Shown in pieces: positions 58,601-64,000 of a stretch of DNA of 64,000 bases. The DNA is taken from NCBI GenBank assembly GCA_000349905.1, contig KB722756.1, positions 124,001-188,000 of the forward strand, given 5' to 3'. The DNA is from Volvariella volvacea V23 (lineage: Eukaryota; Basidiomycota; Agaricomycetes; Agaricales; Pluteaceae). A program made the position numbers and the translations under genes. Positions within the stretch are counted from its first letter, which is position 1. Every line of letters begins with the position of its first letter. The notes under the pieces were generated by a model. It worked only from the letters and a program-made list of their open reading frames with translations. It had not been told where the DNA came from and made no database searches.

Positions 58601-59559
58601 CCAACCACGCCCCCAGAAGCAGATTCTCCATCAAAAAATACCACTTTAGCGGTATATTCCACAAAGTCAAGAGAGGACTCGTGGTCGTTTTTGGGTCGTT
58701 TACTGGAGGAGGAAGAAGGCCTGGAGAATCCTCCTCGTCTTCTTCAAGTTCGTCGTCGTCGTCATCGTCCGAGTCCAAGTCGTCGCCAGAAACGGCATCC
58801 CCGATGACAGCGTCGGCGATTCCGCCTGTTCCGGCGTGTGCACCTCCTGTGCCTCCTGTGCCTCCGACAAGGGAGCGTGCTCTGGGTTCGCGAGTGCCGC
58901 CGCCACCAGCGCCAGGCAGTTCTCCAGTTTTGGAAGCTACACCTTCTCCGTCACCATCGCCTACTACGCCGGTTTTGTCTCTTTCTCCGACACCAACGCC
59001 AACACCGAGACCTGGCAAATCGCAGTCAAAGTCGGGTAATAGTAATCGGTTTGGGTTGGTTGTCCAGAGAGGACATGGTCCTGGGCAGGGCGGGAAGACA
59101 GCTGAGAAAGGCACGGTGCCCAAGATTGACGTAGAGAGGCATACGTCGGTGTCTCCCGCTCCTCCTCCACCGCACTCCTCCTCGTTGCCTGTGGAGAGAG
59201 ACAAATTCGGGCCCGGATTAATACGGTCCCAGTCTCGGTCGAGGAGGCATAGTCCTTCTGCAGCGAGGTCGGCAAGAGCTGCTGCGTTGCCCAAAATTTG
59301 TGTTGAGCGGGATACGCAGGTGGATGTGGTTGGGTGTGCTGCGACGCAGGCGGATATTGATGTTGTTGGGCGGTTGGGGAGTCAGGATCGGGTGGGTGGT
59401 ATGCCAGTGGGTGGGAGTGGTGGGGCGTTGAAGAGTGGGAGTACCAAGGGAAAGGCTCCGGTGTTGGCGTCCCCTGTGTGCCTTGGGATTTGGATCCTTC
59501 GACTCGGGGTCCTGCCGCGGAGGAAAGTGGTGGTGATGGTGGGAAATTCAGTCCTGTAA
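55671..59559 (+). CDS. Seven-TM DUF6534-like protein with very long disordered tail
   Basis: Eleven exons (55671-55725, 55776-55983, 56052-56147, 56205-56288, 56367-56371, 56483-56553, 56740-56843, 57004-57015, 57089-57118, 57176-57286, 57354-59559) join in phase. Seven hydrophobic segments occupy the first about 260 residues, for example TYLVGATLGIALGAMTLSQG, LLRLLVSVIVFLGVCHVVL, and the DUF6534-like LSPIVTDALITTLMAAILIKYSRRS. The tail of about 730 residues is rich in Ser, Pro, Gly and charged residues, with a (Ser)n run near 58735-58770. Topology suggests a membrane receptor or transporter with a cytosolic signalling tail; the ligand is unknown. Exon 5 is 5 nt and exon 8 is 12 nt. The frame closes at 59559, but a coding-looking frame continues to 60233. 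Confidence 0.8.
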
Positions 59560-60233
59560 AATCTGGATGGGGGCTAGGGTTGAGCAAGAAGAGGAAAGGT
59601 GCAGGTGCAGGGGGATCGCCTTCGCATTCAAAGGTGTTTTCGGTGTTTGGAAAGGCGCCGCATTCTGCGCCGGGAGCTAGTGCCAGGACGGGGTTGGACT
59701 TGACGACGCCGACTGCATCTGATGGTCGGGACGGTATTGCGCTGGCTTCTTTGGCAGAGTCTTCAAATAAGGCGGAAGGGCCTGGTGTAGCCATGTCGAG
59801 TAATATTCCCAACTCGGATCTGGACCAGCAGTCAGCACCACGCCCGCAGCCGCAACCCAACGCTGGTGCAAGTGTCCTTCAGACAAAAATATTGAAAGCA
59901 AGCCAGATCGATCCAGAGACCAATCCTCCACCTGCAGATCAAGACCAGCAAGCCCAAACTACACTAGCAGGCTACAGCATCGACGGGGCGGACGATGGTG
60001 CCAAGACCAATCCAGACTCAATATCGTTCTCACCCCTAGAGCCGCCTCCACCGCCTTCTGCTTCTCCCCCTCCCGCGCCGGCGCTTCCTCCACCCCCGAG
60101 GTTCTCGTCCCATCATTCTGGGTCGTCGAGGGTGTCATCGAGTGGGCATGGTTCTCCTACGAGCAAGACCGTGAGCCGGCCGTCGTCTGCACCCACGCCG
60201 TCACCACCACATTCGAGTGCATGTCGAGAATGA
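59478..60233 (+). CDS. Probable continuation of the DUF6534-like tail in another frame
   Basis: This frame reads LGLSKKRKGAGAGGSP, a Pro-rich run (PPPPPSASPPPAPALPPPP) and a Ser-rich end. Its composition is the same as the upstream tail. It overlaps the last 82 bases of the preceding frame. Removing one GT unit from CCTGTGTGCC at 59474-59482 would join the two frames as SPVPWDLDP, giving a protein of about 1,218 residues. It has no start codon or promoter of its own. Confidence 0.6.
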   Translation: MPWDLDPSTRGPAAEESGGDGGKFSPVKSGWGLGLSKKRKGAGAGGSPSHSKVFSVFGKAPHSAPGASARTGLDLTTPTASDGRDGIALASLAESSNKAEGPGVAMSSNIPNSDLDQQSAPRPQPQPNAGASVLQTKILKASQIDPETNPPPADQDQQAQTTLAGYSIDGADDGAKTNPDSISFSPLEPPPPPSASPPPAPALPPPPRFSSHHSGSSRVSSSGHGSPTSKTVSRPSSAPTPSPPHSSACRE

Positions 60234-60471
60234 GGTAATTGTGGGGCGATATTAGTTGTGATCACTATATTACTGTATCTCGTGTGCTAGATGTATTATC
60301 TTGGAATAAAATGTCTCCGCAGCAGGACGAGACGATGATACGATTTCACAGCATTTCCCAAGATGGCGGATGTGGTGCGAGGGCAGGACAGCTTGGTTGT
60401 CACGTGATGGTAAATGGCCTGATTCTGAAAAAGTAGGTTGTCGAGGAGCGACTCGTTGATCAGCCCACAAA

Positions 60472-63400
60472 ATGCCAGACACCCGTCCCCCGTCCCTTTC
60501 CACCGACCTTGGCCTCGATCCCTCCGACCCACTCAACCTCCTCATCCACAACTCTCCAACGGAACCAGCAGAAGGCGCAGACATGATCACCGAGGGCTCG
60601 TCGTCGTCAACGACCTCCCAGGGGGGCAGTCCGCCAGACTGGTCCCAGCTCGCGAGTCTGTGGCCGGCACCATCAGAAGCAGACGAGATGAGCGGGGGTG
60701 CAGAGACGAAGCAGTTTCCCGACCTCATGGATATCGCGGACCTTGCGCCGTTGACTATGGACATGGACTTCAACTCTGCAATGACCATCGAGCCTAGCGC
60801 CCTACACTTCGATCCCAGCAAATTCGCCACGGCATACCCGACATTCGAGGAATCCTACACGCCCCAGCCACCCGACATGGTCCTGCCCTACCCGTTCTCA
60901 TTCCACTCGCCCAATCTGAGTGCCTCGGATTTCTCCTCTTCCGTAACCTCCTTATCTGTAGAGACAACACCAAGTGTTCGCAGACTCAGCATCACTTCTT
61001 CGAGCGGTGCTTCAATCGCATCCTTCTCCCCACCCATGGCCAACGCTCCAAGTCCGAACCTGTCAATTGCATCTGCAAATAGTTCGGTTCCACTCGACCC
61101 AGCAGCGGAACTAGCCCAACGAGTCCGAGAGTCTGCGGGCGTCATGTTGGCCGTACCCATGACGGGCCATCTTCCCGGTATACCCATCAACAATCCCCTG
61201 AACGGTGCATTCCCAAGTACGTTCACTCCCATTGTCTCCATTTCTTCATTGGCTTATTGTTTCCAGGCACATTCTCCGTCCACGAACAAGCGAAAATACC
61301 TATACCAAGACTACCAAGACAGTCCTCCGGAGTGCTATCCAAGGCGGCATCACCCTCCGCCTCGTCCTCTGCCGCATCTACACCCCCTCCCGCCACCCCT
61401 CCTCCCTCCAGCGATGCCCCAAGCCCCTCATCCAGCCACGAATCCCAACCTCCAACCACAGCCAGCTCCCCCACCACCGGGGCCAAATCCCAACGCCCAA
61501 AAACGAGCCACACGACCATCGAAAGACGGTACCGCAACAACCTCAACGCCCGCATCCAGAGCCTGCGCATGGCCGTCCCCGCCCTGCGTGTCCTCGAGGA
61601 CCGCGAGGCGATCGCCAGCGTCGGCTCAGGCGGGAAGAAGGTTAGAGTTAAAGTTAGCGCTAATGCCGTTATACGCGGGATCAAGAGCGAGTGTTTGCCT
61701 GGGGGTGCTGCCGCGGGGCCGGATGGGGAGGTGGATGTGATCGATGAGAGGGGGTTTGTGGATGGCGTCAAGGTTGCGAGGAAGTGCAGCAAGGCGAATG
61801 TGTTGGGCAAGGCTGTGGAGTATATTAGGTGGGTGCTGTTTTTTCAGTTTTGATGTGGGCGTGCTAATGACGTTTGTGATGCGTTTAGAGTTTTGAAGAG
61901 GAGAGAGCAAAGGCTCAAGGCTGAGCAGTCTGGGTTGAAATCGCTCATCTCGGGTCTGGTCGGCGGACCGGCTCTGCTTCGCGAGTGGGAGCGTGAATGG
62001 AGAGAACGATTCGGTGGAGAAGAGAAAGATGAAGTCGAGGGCGAGAACGGAGATGCGGACGATGAAGACAGCGATGATGAAGACGAAGACGAGGATGGCG
62101 ATGCCGTTGGGAAGAAGAGAAAGAGAGCCAAGATTACGACACCGGCCTCCAACTCCAACACCACACCTGCCACTGCTCCAAAGAAGGAGAAAGAGGCCGG
62201 TGCAGCCGCGAAATCGACATCGAGCACAAAGACGAGTGCCGCCCCTCTCCCGATCGGACCAGATGGCCAGCCAGAGAAGAGGAAGCGGGGCAGACCTAGA
62301 AAGGTCGTCCCCCCGCCTGTCACAACCTCACCAACCACCACCGCCCCCGCCACCTCATCGACCTCCCCACCCGCTGCAGCCCCACCACCGCCGATTGTGG
62401 CCCAGCCTTCACAGCTCTTCCCGCACATGGAGCCGTTCCACCAGCAACAACAGCAGCACCAGGAGATGATGAAGCAGGAGTCGCATGGCGGGCAGCAGTA
62501 CATGCTCGCCGTCTTTGCGCTCTTCTCGTTCTTCAACTCGCCGCTGACCTCGCCCGTTTCGTCTGCGAGTCCTCATACTGCTGCTGCAGGTGCCCATCAA
62601 GGACATGCACACGCGCATACAGGCACGGTTCTGAGCGGCACTGCGAGCCATGTGGTCGCCGTGTCAGCGTCGGGTGTGGTGTCGTGGAGAGACTATGTGC
62701 ACGTCGCGCAGCTGGGCATTTCGGTCGTCGTGTTGTGCTATATCGTCTGTGGGTGGCTGGGCGTCGGGAGGCTGTTCAAGAGCAGGAGCAGCAGCCCAGG
62801 GGCTGAGAGGGATGTGTGTAGCGAGAGGAGGACGGTGGCGAGGAAGTGGGTCGAGCAAGTCGTCAAGTCTTCCGCGTCGACTTCAACCGCGAGCTCGACC
62901 ACGGGCTCTGGTGCTGATTCGGATGAGGCTGCTCCCTGGACTTCAACGATCGGATTGGTGGGCCAGGTTCAGCTGTATCGCTCCGTCGTGTCCTCTGCTG
63001 CTGCTACATCAAACGACCTGGCCACGGTTGCGCTTGCGTCGTATGGCGGGTGGGGGAAGATTGTGGGGAGGAGGGCGGGGAGGAAGCTGTGGCTCCGTGC
63101 ACGTACGCAGTCGCAGTCGCAGAAGCAGCAGCAACGAGGGGACTCGTTGAAGAGTTATGAGATACTGGTATTGGAGGAGGTCGAGAACGTCGACGAGGCT
63201 TTCGGTCTCCTCGTCAAACGCGCGAAATTCGATACCGTACGGCCCGACCCCGCCTCCAGCTCCAGCTCTGCCTCTGCCTCCTACGACCTGATGCGGACCC
63301 TAGCCCAGACCGTCGTCCTGCGCAAGCTCAAGACGATGCTCAGGAAGCTCTTTGTGAGCATCGTCAACGGCGGACGTGCGAGTGGCGTGAGCGTAGGGGA

Positions 63401-64000
63401 GAAGGAGGAGCTCGTGCGAGCCATGCGAGAGCTCGGAGCGGGTGGCGGATGGGAGGAGGAATTGGGTGGAGTGTTTGATGAGGTTTGCAAATTGATCAGC
63501 GGTGGGATTGGAGGAGGTGGTGATGTAGAAGAGAAAGTAAAGGCGTTGTTGGAGAGGATAAGAGGTCTCTCGGCGTTTGGTCCTTCATCGAGCTTGGCGA
63601 ACGCGGGCACGAGGAGGTCGGCTCGTGTTTCGGGGTATGACCCTGCGGATTCGGATTCTGGGTTTGAAGAAGACCTCGTTGAGTCTGATGAGGACGAAGA
63701 CGACGTGGATTCAGCCAGCAATGCGTCAGAGAGCGAGGACCAAGACGGAGAGGGAGAGGACGACGACGAGTTCAGGGACGTTGATCTCGTCAGGGTGGTC
63801 GAGCGGGAGATCAAGGCGCTGTTGGTCTCGCTCGTGCTCTATCAGAGGCTGTTTGTCGTCGGTGCTGGTGCAGAAGAACGCCTCACGTATGGGTACGAGA
63901 CGAAGATGATGCTTTTAGAGTTACGAAGGGCGCTTGGGAGTCGGGTGTTTGAGAGCTGTGTTGCTGATGCTCGTGTTCATGGGGCTACTGGTGGTGTTGG
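60472..64000 (+). CDS. SRE1: Fungal SREBP (Sre1-type) bHLH membrane-bound transcription factor, 3' truncated by window
   Basis: Exons 60472-61216, 61267-61828 and 61890 to beyond 64000 give at least 1,139 codons with no stop. An acidic and Ser/Pro-rich N-terminus leads to the bHLH at about residues 329-436. Its basic region HTTIERRYRNN has Tyr instead of Arg, the hallmark of SREBPs. The loop between the two helices is long (about 60 residues, Gly/Lys-rich). An AT-hook-like KRKRGRPRKV follows near 62280. Two hydrophobic segments come next (YMLAVFALFSFFN near 62500; LGISVVVLCYIVCGWLGV near 62710-62770), separated by a His/Ala-rich loop, as expected for a hairpin ER precursor. A long acidic-patch C-terminal domain runs off the edge. 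Sre1 proteins sense sterol or oxygen shortage and, after Golgi cleavage, activate sterol genes. Confidence 0.93.

Noticed and set aside
58518..59294. Long minus-strand open frames opposite the GC-rich tail exon, and likewise 61844-62536 opposite the SREBP gene
   Set aside because: Mirror frames caused by high GC and low-complexity coding on the plus strand. No independent domain is visible.
1..64000. CRISPR arrays, bacterial operons or prophage
   Set aside because: No spaced direct-repeat arrays were seen. Intron-rich genes show eukaryotic DNA.

Overview
The window is nuclear DNA of a filamentous basidiomycete, most likely a mushroom-forming Agaricomycete. Three things point there. Genes carry many short GT..AG introns of about 50-65 nt. 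The gene content includes a FunK1-type kinase, a large F-box/LRR family, a NACHT-WD40 NLR, a DUF6534-like seven-TM protein and a divergent G-alpha. The genome is a mosaic of ordinary and CpG-depleted DNA. A run of 100 N at 3271-3370 marks an assembly gap.

Region 1 (0.4-7.3 kb) is scrambled. The zinc-finger N-terminal part of an SDE3/MOV10-type RNA helicase (440-1504) is separated from its C-terminal motor half (about 5949-7273). Between them lie CpG-poor repeat-like DNA, a perfect 24-bp inverted repeat, a partial FunK1 kinase and the front part of a purine nucleoside phosphorylase gene that runs directly into the helicase. From 7.3 to 10.35 kb I recognise no gene. A 14-exon divergent G-protein alpha subunit (10358-12786) follows.

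Region 2 (14.5-52.5 kb) holds conserved housekeeping-type genes with F-box/LRR paralogs scattered among them. The conserved genes are a ChAPs exomer-type cargo adaptor, a second type of F-box protein, a coiled-coil protein and an Hsp20 protein. There is also a secreted repeat protein. The F-box family has at least nine copies or fragments. Three near-complete copies look intact. Three others have an in-frame stop one C-to-T change away from the codon in their siblings. The rest are truncated relics. Two intact copies sit head to head and share a 98-bp perfect inverted identity at their 5' ends.

Region 3 (about 44-51.7 kb) is an AT-rich block carrying a NACHT-WD40 NLR gene. Its NACHT/WD40 part contains no CG dinucleotide that I can find over about 2.58 kb. 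Its WD40 part is interrupted by a 469-bp CpG-containing insert with the hallmarks of a solo LTR (TGTTA..TAACA ends, 5-bp target duplication). Removing the insert restores the reading frame exactly. Non-overlapping pieces of an F-box gene lie on either side of the block.

Region 4 (53.3-64 kb) is GC-rich and compact. It has an oxysterol-binding-protein homolog on the minus strand, then a seven-TM DUF6534-like protein with a very long disordered tail, then a fungal SREBP (Sre1-type) transcription factor that runs off the right edge. An oxysterol-binding-protein homolog next to a sterol regulator is suggestive, but I claim no functional link.

All intron boundaries were chosen by eye from GT/AG sites, reading-frame phase and recalled family conservation.
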